Source: Sediminispirochaeta sp. (GTDB lineage: Bacteria > Spirochaetota > Spirochaetia > B11-G9). From it: a DNA stretch of 32,070 nucleotides. The stretch is taken from the NCBI GenBank assembly GCA_024763455.1, contig JANTFL010000020.1, positions 1 to 32,070 of the forward strand. Reading direction: 5' to 3'. The first letter of the stretch is position 1. Every line of letters begins with the position of its first letter. Positions 23,048-31,662 of the stretch are shown one piece after another. A program made the translations under genes and the position numbers. The notes under the pieces were generated by a model that did no database searches, was not told the origin of the DNA, and worked only from the letters and a program-made list of their open reading frames with translations.

Positions 23048-25729
23048 CTATAACTTACTTTGATCCTCCCTGGGAATAGTTATAGTAAATTTAGTTTGTT
23101 CACCTTGTACGAAGGAAAGTCCTATTTTTCCCCCAGCTTTCTGCACTGTATGCCGAACAATATCCATTCCCATACCCCTCCCTGCATCAATATTTGCTTC
23201 TTTTTGAGTTGAAAGGCCGGGGAGGAATAAAAGTTTTCCCAGTTTTTTGAGGGGCCATGTGTCAATTTCATTTTGAGAATAAAGTCCTGATTCAACAGCT
23301 TTAATTTTTAATTTTTCAATCTGCAAACCTCTCCCGTTGTCCAAGACGCTAATGACTATTTTAGAATCAGATGCTTGAGCACTGACGGTGATTTCCCCCA
23401 TTTCACTTTTACCTGCTGCGGCTCTTTCAGCGGGTGTTTCTATCCCGTGGGTTATTGCATTTTTTATCAGCTGTACAAGAATTTTTTTAACTGTTGGGAT
23501 ATGAACACTTCCATCAATTGGTATGTCAAACTGTTTAAAATTTACCGTTACAGATTTTGATTCTCTTTCAGATACTCGCTTTGCAAGATCCTTAGCTGTT
23601 TGCATGAGGAGTTTTTTTTGATCAATAACACCTGAACCGGAACCAAATTCACTTTGGAATCCGGTAATTTTTTTCAGGAGTGTTTCAACCTGGGTAAGGG
23701 CATCATTAATTCCGACGATATAATAAAGAAGATCAAGAAGGTCCAATGGCACAAGTGTTTCTTTTTCGAATAGATCTTGTATTTTTTCTTCAAACTGATG
23801 TGCCTGCTTTGTAAACATATCCAGACCGAGAACACTTGCATTCCCTTTTATGGAATGTACTGAACGATATACACTGTTAAGCAGTCCACGTAAATCTTTA
23901 GTAAAATTTGCAGATTCAAGTGCTTTTTTTACCGAGGTGATATCCTCTTCAGCTTCTTCCAGGAATGTTTTAATGACAGCAGGCTCTAAATGAAGGATAT
24001 TGAGAAGCAGTTCCATCTCTTTTTCTGCTTTTTCCTCTGATTTTTTAATTTTATCCTCAAGAATTTTCTCTTCTGATATATCCTGCACTGTTCCTAGGAT
24101 GTGCGAATAATGGCCTTTCTCTCCAATACGATTAAATCGGAAACGTACATGTTTTTCTATTCTTTTATCTTCTTTTGTTAAAACAACTTTTATTTCATCA
24201 AGAGGATTGAGTTTGTTTAGTCTTTTTGTAGACAGCTTTTTCTCCAACGCTATAGTAAGAAAATCCTGGGCTTGTTCAGCCGTTTTAGAATCTACTATGG
24301 TTGAAAGGAACTCAACAATATTCTTCCCTCCTAGCTCTTCTTCTTCAAAAATAGTTTCAAACATTTTTGAATGATGATCTCCAATATTCAGATCCTGGTC
24401 CAGAATAAAGATCCCTTCCTGAACATTTTCCAACAGATTGTCCGTTTCCTTCTTGGCTGTTTCAAGATTTTCTACAGTACTATTAAGGGCTTCCGTTCTT
24501 TGTAAAACAAGATTCTCCAGGTCAGTGTTTAAGAGTTCAACTTTTTTATGTAAACGAACAAAATTGTTGCTTAAAACTCCTCCGATTGCAATTATAAAAA
24601 ATAGAAAACCATATGAGGTAAGTCTTGGGAATTGATACAGGGACATATTGAGCAGAACATCATTGATCAGGGTCAAGACCAGAATGATAGTTGCATAGAG
24701 AATAAGGCGGGCATCAAGTTCCTTTCTGAAATTCTGTACCAAAATCACAAAGGAAAGTATTACCCCTAATCCCCAAATAGGAAGCTGCACAAATTGATTA
24801 TATGAATCCCATAGTGTGTAACTCCCTGTAATAAGAAAGAAAATAAAATTAACTATTGAAAGTCCAAAAAATATATAGTGGAACAACATGTGTTTTTTCT
24901 TGAAAAACCGTATGAGAAACTCAAGAAAAAGAGGAACGACAGATGCCAACATAAGATATTCAATTTTTTTAAATAAAAAAAAGTCTGCATCCAGGAGATA
25001 TTTTGATTGTGTCCTTAAAGCAAAATATATTCCCATAGCTAAGGAAAAGAGGGCAAAATACAGATTTTCTTTATCCTTTCGTCTTCTTATAAAAAAAAGA
25101 AAAAAGTAACCTGCAACAACTATATAGACAACAACAAAAAACATTTGAAGGAAATTTGAAATAAGTGTAGTACTCAAGAGGTTGGAGTATCCCCCGATAA
25201 CAAATGTCCCTGCAGAAGGCCCATTTGCATAAGGAAAGATCCCTTTGACACGTATTGCAAGGACATTATCGCTTCCGGGATGTATAAGGGGGGTAGGGAT
25301 TTCATATACCCTCTTTTTATCATATGCAGCATCTTTGAGATTTTCTATACTGCCTGAGCGGCCTATCAAGACACCGTTAAAATAGACTTCATCAGTATTC
25401 GTTATAACTCCCAACCGAACCCCCACCGCATGATCAGGCAGTTTGTCAGGGAATGCTATATGAATTCGGTACCAGCATATTCCATTATACTCTGGATATA
25501 TATCTTTCCAGCTTGAGGGTAGAGATGTTTTTACCCACCCAGAATCATTATATGAAGGATCTTTGTACTTTAGATCATCACCCTTGGTAAGGTAAACAAT
25601 TTTCTGATCTGAAAAACTAAGATTATGTGAATAATCGGGTATTTTGAGGGTTTCGACAGCAGACAAACTGGAGTACACAAATAGCAGCAGACAGAGAAAC
25701 AGTGCTGCTTGCTTGAACGGTTTATTCAT
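23048..25729 (-). CDS. 7TM-sensor hybrid with CheA-like Hpt and ATPase domains
   Basis: An 893-residue membrane sensor. Order: signal peptide (1-24); an extracellular jelly-roll domain like the sugar-binding domain of GH2 enzymes (about 30-180; YNDSGWVKTSLPSSW, CWYRIHI, VYFNGVLIGRSG); a seven-helix 7TMR-DISM-type membrane block (about 185-390); coiled coil; a PAS-like region (about 430-560); an Hpt domain with phosphoacceptor His625 in SVHSIKGNASVLG; a dimerisation-like segment; and a CheA-style ATPase (LVQLIKNAITHGIETPAERA, DNGRGLQ, GRGMGMDIVRHTVQKAGG). The CheW-like P5 domain of true CheA is absent: the protein ends straight after the ATPase. Its start touches the end of cheX. It should phosphorylate the CheY encoded in the operon (inference). 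Confidence 0.9.
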   Translation of the reverse strand: MNKPFKQAALFLCLLLFVYSSLSAVETLKIPDYSHNLSFSDQKIVYLTKGDDLKYKDPSYNDSGWVKTSLPSSWKDIYPEYNGICWYRIHIAFPDKLPDHAVGVRLGVITNTDEVYFNGVLIGRSGSIENLKDAAYDKKRVYEIPTPLIHPGSDNVLAIRVKGIFPYANGPSAGTFVIGGYSNLLSTTLISNFLQMFFVVVYIVVAGYFFLFFIRRRKDKENLYFALFSLAMGIYFALRTQSKYLLDADFFLFKKIEYLMLASVVPLFLEFLIRFFKKKHMLFHYIFFGLSIVNFIFFLITGSYTLWDSYNQFVQLPIWGLGVILSFVILVQNFRKELDARLILYATIILVLTLINDVLLNMSLYQFPRLTSYGFLFFIIAIGGVLSNNFVRLHKKVELLNTDLENLVLQRTEALNSTVENLETAKKETDNLLENVQEGIFILDQDLNIGDHHSKMFETIFEEEELGGKNIVEFLSTIVDSKTAEQAQDFLTIALEKKLSTKRLNKLNPLDEIKVVLTKEDKRIEKHVRFRFNRIGEKGHYSHILGTVQDISEEKILEDKIKKSEEKAEKEMELLLNILHLEPAVIKTFLEEAEEDITSVKKALESANFTKDLRGLLNSVYRSVHSIKGNASVLGLDMFTKQAHQFEEKIQDLFEKETLVPLDLLDLLYYIVGINDALTQVETLLKKITGFQSEFGSGSGVIDQKKLLMQTAKDLAKRVSERESKSVTVNFKQFDIPIDGSVHIPTVKKILVQLIKNAITHGIETPAERAAAGKSEMGEITVSAQASDSKIVISVLDNGRGLQIEKLKIKAVESGLYSQNEIDTWPLKKLGKLLFLPGLSTQKEANIDAGRGMGMDIVRHTVQKAGGKIGLSFVQGEQTKFTITIPREDQSKL

Positions 25730-26197
25730 CTATATCCCTTCCTTTTCTATCCCTACAACAAGGGCTGCTTCATATCCTTTCCAGAGTAAAGGAATAACAA
25801 AGGTTGCCGCTTGAATTTTTAATGAGCTGCTGCCTTCAGGTTGTGCTTTGGTAAAAATAATGGGGACTGATATATGAAAGTCTTTTCCCAGGGTTTCCTG
25901 AGCATTTCCTGCTATTGTATTGGCTATCTCTCCGGAAATATCAGATAATGTTTGATCTGTTTTTTCAATACCCGGCATAATATTGTCTAAAAGTGTGGAA
26001 AGGAAATCCTTATCAGCTGTAAAGTAGATTGCACCTTTTAATTTCCCTGAAATGCCTATAACACCAGTATATGTTTTCAGGATGGTTCTTTCTTCACTCT
26101 TTAAAAAAGGAACTCCAGCTTCTGCTGGAGAATCCGTCATTTTGCTAAAATAGTCAATAATACTCTGTATAAATATTCCAAGCTGGATTTTTTCCAC
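25730..26197 (-). CDS. cheX: CheX-family CheY-P phosphatase
   Basis: A 155-residue protein with the CheC/CheX/FliY signature: DISGEIANTIAGNAQ near residues 87-100, where E90 and N93 form the E-x-x-N catalytic pair that removes phosphate from CheY. Length is normal for CheX (about 150-160). It overlaps the CheY gene by one base and abuts the kinase gene, so CheY, its phosphatase and its kinase are translated as a unit. CheX is the usual CheY phosphatase of spirochaetes. Here it serves a dedicated signalling module rather than being next to flagellar genes. Confidence 0.88.
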   Translation of the reverse strand: MEKIQLGIFIQSIIDYFSKMTDSPAEAGVPFLKSEERTILKTYTGVIGISGKLKGAIYFTADKDFLSTLLDNIMPGIEKTDQTLSDISGEIANTIAGNAQETLGKDFHISVPIIFTKAQPEGSSSLKIQAATFVIPLLWKGYEAALVVGIEKEGI

Positions 26198-26559
26198 TAC
26201 ATATCCTCCATGATTTCCTGAAAAACTTCCTGGAGTTCTTCTTTATTAAATGGTTTTAACAGAAAGGATGCTGCCCCGTTTTTTATAGCGGCAAGAGCTG
26301 TCTCTTTGTCTGCTAAAGCAGAAACAATAATAACATTTGTTTTGGGGGCTATTTTTAAAATCTCATCTAATGCAGTAAGACCATCCATTTCTGGCATCGT
26401 GATATCCATGGTAACAATGTCAGGCTTTTCTTTTGAAACCTTCTCTACAGCTTCCTTCCCATTGGAAGCGGTGCCGACAATTTCAAGCTGTAGATCCTCA
26501 AGCCATGTTCCTATTGCTCGCTGTATAATTCTTGAGTCATCTACAATCAATACTTTCAT
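26197..26559 (-). CDS. CheY-like single-domain response regulator
   Basis: A 120-residue receiver with every key residue: acidic pair D7/D8 (LIVDDSRIIQRAIGTWL), phosphoacceptor D52 (IVTMDITMPEMDGL), Ser in IIVSALA and Lys in FLLKPFNKEEL. No output domain. AAGGAG before the ATG supports the start. The gene lies between the cyclase and cheX genes. Its output is either flagellar, as CheY, or interaction with the cyclase or another partner; the gene context favours a dedicated, possibly non-motility pathway, but this cannot be settled here. Confidence 0.93.
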   Translation of the reverse strand: MKVLIVDDSRIIQRAIGTWLEDLQLEIVGTASNGKEAVEKVSKEKPDIVTMDITMPEMDGLTALDEILKIAPKTNVIIVSALADKETALAAIKNGAASFLLKPFNKEELQEVFQEIMEDM

Positions 26560-26599
26560 TGTCAGCTCCTTGAAGATTAACGGATATACTCTCCCCTAA

Positions 26600-27691
26600 T
26601 CATAGGAGATTCTTAAGATAGTATATCAGGGTTTGTTGTAATTTTCCACGTACATGAGTAAGTTTTACCCGCTGTACTTCCGCCTGATTCCCCAGGATTT
26701 CCCGAATGTTTCTATCCATAAGGATATCGACACCAACCCGCTTTGTTAAACCTTCCAACCTACTGGCAATGTTTACCGGATCTCCGAGAACTGTATATTG
26801 AATTTGATGTACTGATCCAACATTACCGGCAAAAATTTCGCCCCGGCTCATTCCTATCCCAAATTGCAACGGTTCCTTTAGGTATGGAGGCCGAAACTGA
26901 TTAAACTCATTCAGATACTTACGTATTTTGAATGCGGTATTAGCACAGTGAAGAGCATCATTCTCCAGATTCTTGGGACATCCAAAGGTAGCCAAAATTC
27001 CATCTCCTACGAATTTGTTTACCGATCCCCCTTCTCCATAAATAATATCGGTTAAATCAGTGAACACACTGTTTAGTAAGTCCATGAATGCTGAAGGACC
27101 AACCTTCTCAGCTATTGTTGTAGAATCCCTCATATCACAGAAAAGAATTGAAGCTGTGAGAAGATTACCTCCAATTGCATTATTTACTGTGCCGGAAAGA
27201 ATCGCTTCTATAAGATCTTTTGAAAAATACTTTGATAATAATTCCTTTACTTCTGCATCTCTTTTTTGTTTTTCAGACAGCTCTCTATGAAGTATTTCTG
27301 CTTCTTTGTTGTATTTAAGCCACTTGAGCTGATTGTTCAGCCGCAGTTTAAGTATCTGAGGATAAAAAGGTTTCCCTATAAAATCTACAGCACCTAATTT
27401 CAGGGCAGTTTCGACACGATCCGGACTTGTGGAACTGGATATGAGAATAATTGCTGTAGTAGAACTATTTACCTTTTTAACCAGTGCTCTTAATAAATCA
27501 AGTCCATCGATATCCGGCAGTTCTAGGTTAAGTAAAATGATGGCAGGATGATATTGAGCTATTGTTTTAAGAGCCTCTTTACCTGTTTGGACAGCCCGCA
27601 GCGAAAAACCAAGTGCTGTTAGCGTTTTTTTGAGAATTTGCTGGTTTTCTTTATAAGCATCAACGATGATTATATCCTGTTTTTCTGTCAT
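26600..27691 (-). CDS. Class III adenylate cyclase with pseudo-receiver domain
   Basis: A 363-residue protein. Residues 1-125 are a receiver fold that has lost its phosphorylation site: the acidic pair is D11/A12, and the phosphoacceptor position is Asn55 (IILLNLELPD). A coiled linker (about 125-155) leads to a class III nucleotide cyclase domain. Metal aspartates are D186 (FCDMRDST) and D230 (NKFVGDGILATFG). K226 and D304 (VLGDPVNIASRLE) fit adenine selection, and N307 and R311 are the transition-state residues, so cAMP is the expected product and the enzyme should be active. It is the first gene of the operon with CheY, CheX and the 7TM kinase. How it is switched without a phosphorylatable Asp is open. 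Confidence 0.92.
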   Translation of the reverse strand: MTEKQDIIIVDAYKENQQILKKTLTALGFSLRAVQTGKEALKTIAQYHPAIILLNLELPDIDGLDLLRALVKKVNSSTTAIILISSSTSPDRVETALKLGAVDFIGKPFYPQILKLRLNNQLKWLKYNKEAEILHRELSEKQKRDAEVKELLSKYFSKDLIEAILSGTVNNAIGGNLLTASILFCDMRDSTTIAEKVGPSAFMDLLNSVFTDLTDIIYGEGGSVNKFVGDGILATFGCPKNLENDALHCANTAFKIRKYLNEFNQFRPPYLKEPLQFGIGMSRGEIFAGNVGSVHQIQYTVLGDPVNIASRLEGLTKRVGVDILMDRNIREILGNQAEVQRVKLTHVRGKLQQTLIYYLKNLL

Positions 27692-27718
27692 AGCCTTTTT
27701 GATCTGATCAGTATAGAC

Positions 27719-27747
27719 ATTTTACTATATTGTGCAAAAAATAGCAA
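27719..27747 (-). promoter_or_regulatory. Putative promoter for signalling operon
   Basis: On the minus strand TTGCTA (27747-27742), 17 bases, TAAAAT (27724-27719), about 30 bases before the cyclase ATG. Good spacing and reasonable hexamers. Confidence 0.45.
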
Positions 27748-27899
27748 GAATAACTGTTACGATCTATTCACGAAATGAACCGCATACGCAGATTGTGGCC
27801 CTTTGGTAAATGGATTTACAAGATGTTTCAAACTGGGCTTAGAGTTTTATTCTTACAAACAATCATGGTGAAAGAAAATAAATTACTTATACTTATACT

Positions 27900-29154
27900 A
27901 TGAAAACAGAAGTATTGATTACCAGAACAGGTACAAACGGGTATACTGCAGAATATGCATTGCAGAAAGCAGGTAAAAAGGATTCTATAGCAGACAGATT
28001 TGATGACATTCAAAAGAGCATTCACCGAAGCGGTTTCAGAAAGTACAGAAAAGGGATTTGCTGATGCCGGAATTATTTCTCTCCATGGAGACGCGCGGTT
28101 TATCAACCCCCATGAGGTTTTGATAGGGAATGAACAGGTAACAGCAGAGACAATTATTCTTGCCCTGGGGACGGTCCCTGCTCCCCTCACAATCCCGGGT
28201 GGGGAATATGCTGTTGACAGTGAATTTTTTCTTGATATGGATGAGCTTCCAGAACGTATTGTTTTTATCGGTGGCTGGTATATTTCATTTGAATTTACCT
28301 GTATTGCTCATACTGCCGGAGCTGATGTTACCATTCTGCATCGGTCGCAACGTCTTTTAAAGCAATTTGATAAGGATCTTGTTACTCTGCTTACCGGAGT
28401 CATGGTTGAAGATGGCATAAAAATACAACCTGAACATCCAGGCGAGGCGATTGAAAAGGAGGAAGAGGGATACCGTATAACTGCAGATGGAGAAATTTTC
28501 TTTGCTGATCTTGCTGTGAATGCAACCGGCCGAATTCCTGATTTTACCGGTATGGATTTGGATCAGGCTGCCATTACTGCGGGGAAACGGGGGATCCTGG
28601 TGAATGAATACATGCAGTCAATCTCCCAGCCTCATGTGTTTGCAATTGGAGATTGTGCTGCGTCCGGTATGCAGCTTGCTCCGGTAGCAGACAGAGAAGC
28701 AGAAATAGTCGTTGGTACTATTCTCAACGGAACATCTCAAACAGTTGACTACTCTGGTATACCCAGTTCTGTTTTTTCATTACCTCCCCTTTCACGTGTT
28801 GGCCTTTCCGAGCTAGAAGCTGAGGCTAAGGGTTTGAATTTCAGTGTGAATTTTGTTGACCAGTCAGGATATCCATCTTCAAAAAGGATAGGGAAGAAAA
28901 AAGCTGCCTGTAAAGTTTCAGCATACTTCAGCAGATCTTCATTCAATCCTCTGGGCTTACTCTACACATACATCAGATATAAAGTATTGCCTTGGATAGC
29001 CGAGGAGGAGAGTTTTACCCGGAATGAGTCTGATTCCCCGTATATCCACAAGAGTATTAAACGCAGGGCTTTAGCGCTCGTCATGCGTTACTGCTTCGAT
29101 CAGTCTATTAATATCACCAATACTGTACTTACCTTCTGCCTTAATAGTACATAA
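27900..29154 (+). pseudogene. Flavoprotein disulfide-reductase-like pseudogene
   Basis: ATG 27900 opens MKTEVLITRTGTNGYTAEYA, clearly the FAD-binding start of a mercuric/glutathione-reductase-type enzyme but with the GxGxxG motif spoiled. After about 30 codons the frame shifts and about 60 residues, including the redox-active C-x4-C, are missing. The main frame then runs from 28000 (TFKRAFTEAVSESTEKGFAD). The NAD-binding motif is also damaged (FIGGWYISFEF where GGGYI is expected). The FAD motif VFAIGDCAASG is intact. After GKKKAACKV the dimerisation domain is lost and replaced by unrelated sequence. Three independent lesions argue for a dead gene even though 384 codons remain open. Confidence 0.82.
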
Positions 29155-29182
29155 TTTTTTTCAGGCTCCAATGATTTAGTAG

Positions 29183-29293
29183 TCTAAATATAAGCCTGAT
29201 GCAGGTACTCTCTATGAGGAAAGCTGGAGTTTAAGTAATAATGGTTCACTTACAATAACTGTACAAATTGTTATAGACCCCGAATATTATTAA
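29183..29293 (+). other. Possible gene-tail scrap
   Basis: A 36-codon frame between an in-frame TAG and a TAA reads like the beta-rich end of a secreted or lipocalin-like protein (YKPDAGTLYEESWSLSNNGS), but has no start. It may be debris or chance. No FMN riboswitch pattern is visible ahead of the cyclohydrolase gene. Confidence 0.2.
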
Positions 29294-29302
29294 TCTTATA
29301 AT
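29274..29302 (+). promoter_or_regulatory. Putative promoter for ribA-like operon
   Basis: TAGACC (29274-29279), 17 bases, perfect TATAAT (29297-29302), about 38 bases before the preferred ATG at 29340. Confidence 0.5.
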
Positions 29303-29339
29303 CAATAGTAACGTGAATTGTAGATAAATGGGGAGAGTC

Positions 29340-29951
29340 ATGGATTTTAAAAATATATCTAAAAAAGTAACCGCAAGGATACCCACTAAATATGGAGACT
29401 TCCAGTTGAGTTTATTTCTTGAAGAAAATACGGGAAAAGAGCATTTGGCATATACCTTAGGTGATTTAAGGGCAGGAAGTCCTCCGCTTGTTCGAATACA
29501 TTCAGAATGTTTTACAGGAGATGTACTCGGCTCTCTACGGTGCGATTGCGGGCCTCAATTAGAGGCATCGTTAAAAATGATAGGTGAAGAGGGCCATGGT
29601 GCCCTTATTTATCTCCGTCAGGAAGGAAGAGGAATTGGGCTGATTGAAAAGCTTAAAGCGTATAATCTTCAGGATGAAGGTATGGATACTGTTGAGGCAA
29701 ATGAACAATTGGGCCACTGTGCTGACTGCAGAAATTACGATGTTGGAGCATATATTTTAAAAGAAATTGGAGCAACTAAAATCCGCTTAATTACAAATAA
29801 TCCGGCAAAAATTACAGGCTTGGAAGAATCCGGGATAATTGTAGTTGACAGAATTCCTATTGTGATGGAAATTGATGACTATAACAGGTTTTATATCCAA
29901 ACTAAAGTTGAAAGAATGAATCATATCATCGATATGGGAATAAAAAATTAA
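29340..29951 (+). CDS. ribA: GTP cyclohydrolase II (RibA-type, stand-alone)
   Basis: A 203-residue enzyme that opens GTP to a diaminopyrimidine, releasing formate and pyrophosphate. The zinc cysteines are C57, C68 and C70 in HSECFTGDVLGSLRCDCGPQ, matching E. coli RibA spacing (54, 65, 67). RQEGRGIGL and the active-site region DTVEANEQLGHCADCRNYDVG follow; the usual block there is shorter on cysteine, and CADC is noteworthy. GGGGAG lies close to ATG 29340; ATG 29328 is an alternative adding four residues. It is not fused to a DHBP synthase domain. It starts an operon with a RibD-type reductase two bases downstream, but no other riboflavin genes are in view. Confidence 0.93.
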   Translation: MDFKNISKKVTARIPTKYGDFQLSLFLEENTGKEHLAYTLGDLRAGSPPLVRIHSECFTGDVLGSLRCDCGPQLEASLKMIGEEGHGALIYLRQEGRGIGLIEKLKAYNLQDEGMDTVEANEQLGHCADCRNYDVGAYILKEIGATKIRLITNNPAKITGLEESGIIVVDRIPIVMEIDDYNRFYIQTKVERMNHIIDMGIKN

Positions 29952-29952
29952 G

Positions 29953-30663
29953 GTGAGTAGTAAGCTGGATGCTGAAAAATTAAATCAATGGCTATCTGCA
30001 ATGCCAGATGGATCACCGGACCGGGACAAACCATTGGTAATTCTTTCTTTTGCAGCATCTCTTGATGGTTCTTTAGCACTGAAACAGGGTCATCCTGCAG
30101 CTATCAGTTGTGATGAATCATCCAAAGCAGTTCATTACATAAGATCATACTGTGACGCGATTCTTGTGGGTATTGGTACGGTATTATCTGACAATCCCCA
30201 GCTGTCAGTCAGATTGGTTCCCGGAGATAATCCATTGCCAATTATAATTGATACAGACCTTAGAACCCCGCTAGAGACCAGGCTTATTTCGGATGGTAGA
30301 AATCCTGTAATATTTTGTGGGTCAAAAGCAAGTAACGCAAAGAAGGAACAATTGGAAACGAGGGGAGCTGAAGTTCTGGTAGCTCCTGAAAATGATAGGG
30401 GACTTTCATTTTTGTTTATACTAAAGACATTATATGACAGAGGCATTAGACACCTGATGGTTGAAGGTGGTCCGGGAATTTTGCGGTCTTTTCTTGTTGA
30501 GGAACTTTGGGATAAAATAGCAGTTACTGTAGCACCTGCTCTGCTGGGAGGGTATAACCTGCTGAACGAAAATTCTCTCCGCAGAGTAATCAAATTTAAT
30601 GATGTCCAGTGGTTAACGGCAGGTATTGACCAGATTTGCCTCATAAATAGGGAACAACTATGA
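29953..30663 (+). CDS. RibD C-terminal-type pyrimidine reductase, stand-alone
   Basis: A 236-residue protein corresponding to the reductase half of RibD: PLVILSFAASLDGSLAL, the strand/helix IRSYCDAILVGIGTVLSDNP, DTDLRTPLETRL, and the dinucleotide-binding LMVEGGPGIL. The N-terminal zinc deaminase domain (HAE and PCxxC motifs) of normal RibD is absent. Starts at GTG 29953 one base after the cyclohydrolase stop. It would reduce the ribosyl group of the aminopyrimidine phosphate to ribityl with NADPH. Being uncoupled from a deaminase, it may act directly on the cyclohydrolase product, as in fungal and archaeal pathways, or on a related compound. The next gene overlaps it by four bases. Confidence 0.9.
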   Translation: MSSKLDAEKLNQWLSAMPDGSPDRDKPLVILSFAASLDGSLALKQGHPAAISCDESSKAVHYIRSYCDAILVGIGTVLSDNPQLSVRLVPGDNPLPIIIDTDLRTPLETRLISDGRNPVIFCGSKASNAKKEQLETRGAEVLVAPENDRGLSFLFILKTLYDRGIRHLMVEGGPGILRSFLVEELWDKIAVTVAPALLGGYNLLNENSLRRVIKFNDVQWLTAGIDQICLINREQL

Positions 30664-31652
30664 ATGCCAGGCAGCTTCAATTTATAAAACCGGGAGTAGT
30701 TGAAATTATTGATATATCAATACAGGAACCGGGTTTAAATGAAGTCCTGGTTCAGGCTCTTTACGGTGGAATAAGCCCGGGAACTGAAAGGCTTGCATAC
30801 CGAGGGGAATTCCCCTCTGAACTGCTTTTGGACGAATCAATTATCGAACTTCAACACAAGGCCCGGTATCCTTTCCCTTATGGTTATATATTGATTGGAA
30901 TCGTTCAAGAAGCAGGCAGCAGAGAAAATCAGTGGATGGTAGGCAAAAAAGTTCTTGTTTTTCACCCGCATCAAGACAGGATAGTTGTGGACATTGGAAG
31001 GCTGTTATTTATACCGGATGAATTATCTCTGGAACTAAGCTCCCTCATTCCGAATTGTGAAACTGCACTTACTTTTATTCAGGATGCGGCACCGTTGATG
31101 GGGGAGCGGGTTTGTCTTTACGGTCTTGGAGTGGTCGGGCAGATTAGTGCCAGAATGCTGTCATCCTTTCCTTTGGAAGAACTGGTATTGATTGATCCCA
31201 GTTTGTTCCGCAGGGATTTTGCGCGAAGAATAGCAGGGGGTTCAATATATTCTGCCAGTCCAGAGGAGTTTTTAAAGAAAGACTTTGATCTTACGTTAGA
31301 ACTTTCGGGAAACCCTTCAGCATTACAGTCTGCTGTTTCACATTCCGGTTATGCCGGGAGAATACTGGTAGGTTCGTGGTATGGGAATAAGACGGTATCT
31401 CTGGATTTAGGGAGTAGTTTCCATAGGAAAAGATTACAAATATTCAGTAGTCAGGTTTCCACTATTGCACCTGGGTTAAGGGGGCGGTGGGATTATAAAA
31501 GAAGAATAAAAACCGCAATGAACTGGTTGATTAATAATCAGGAATCATCATGGATTACCCATATTGTTCCATTTGAAGATGTTTCTACAGCCTATGAATT
31601 AATTAATGTACCGGGAGGTGATTATCTTCAGGTATTACTTGATATGAGATAG
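30660..31652 (+). CDS. MDR-family (zinc-alcohol-dehydrogenase-like) dehydrogenase
   Basis: A 330-residue medium-chain dehydrogenase/reductase. The N-terminal GroES-like part has YGGISPGTERLAYRGEFP where zinc enzymes have the catalytic Cys, and the structural four-cysteine lobe is absent, so it looks zinc-free. The Rossmann motif is LYGLGVVGQISARML (about residues 157-171), followed by an acidic strand end in LVLIDPS. GISPGTER-type members include bacteriochlorophyllide dehydrogenase-like and sugar-related enzymes. ATG overlaps the reductase stop (ATGA). In this operon it probably oxidises or reduces the side chain of the pyrimidine or pterin product; substrate unknown. Confidence 0.88.
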   Translation: MNARQLQFIKPGVVEIIDISIQEPGLNEVLVQALYGGISPGTERLAYRGEFPSELLLDESIIELQHKARYPFPYGYILIGIVQEAGSRENQWMVGKKVLVFHPHQDRIVVDIGRLLFIPDELSLELSSLIPNCETALTFIQDAAPLMGERVCLYGLGVVGQISARMLSSFPLEELVLIDPSLFRRDFARRIAGGSIYSASPEEFLKKDFDLTLELSGNPSALQSAVSHSGYAGRILVGSWYGNKTVSLDLGSSFHRKRLQIFSSQVSTIAPGLRGRWDYKRRIKTAMNWLINNQESSWITHIVPFEDVSTAYELINVPGGDYLQVLLDMR

Positions 31653-31662
31653 AGGTGTTATT

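Noticed and set aside
29155..29327. FMN riboswitch ahead of the GTP cyclohydrolase gene
   Set aside because: The conserved RFN-element sequence blocks are not present; only a promoter-like pair is visible.
30135..30680. 181-codon frame antisense to the RibD-type reductase
   Set aside because: Complement of a well-supported gene; composition and lack of motifs mark it as a shadow.
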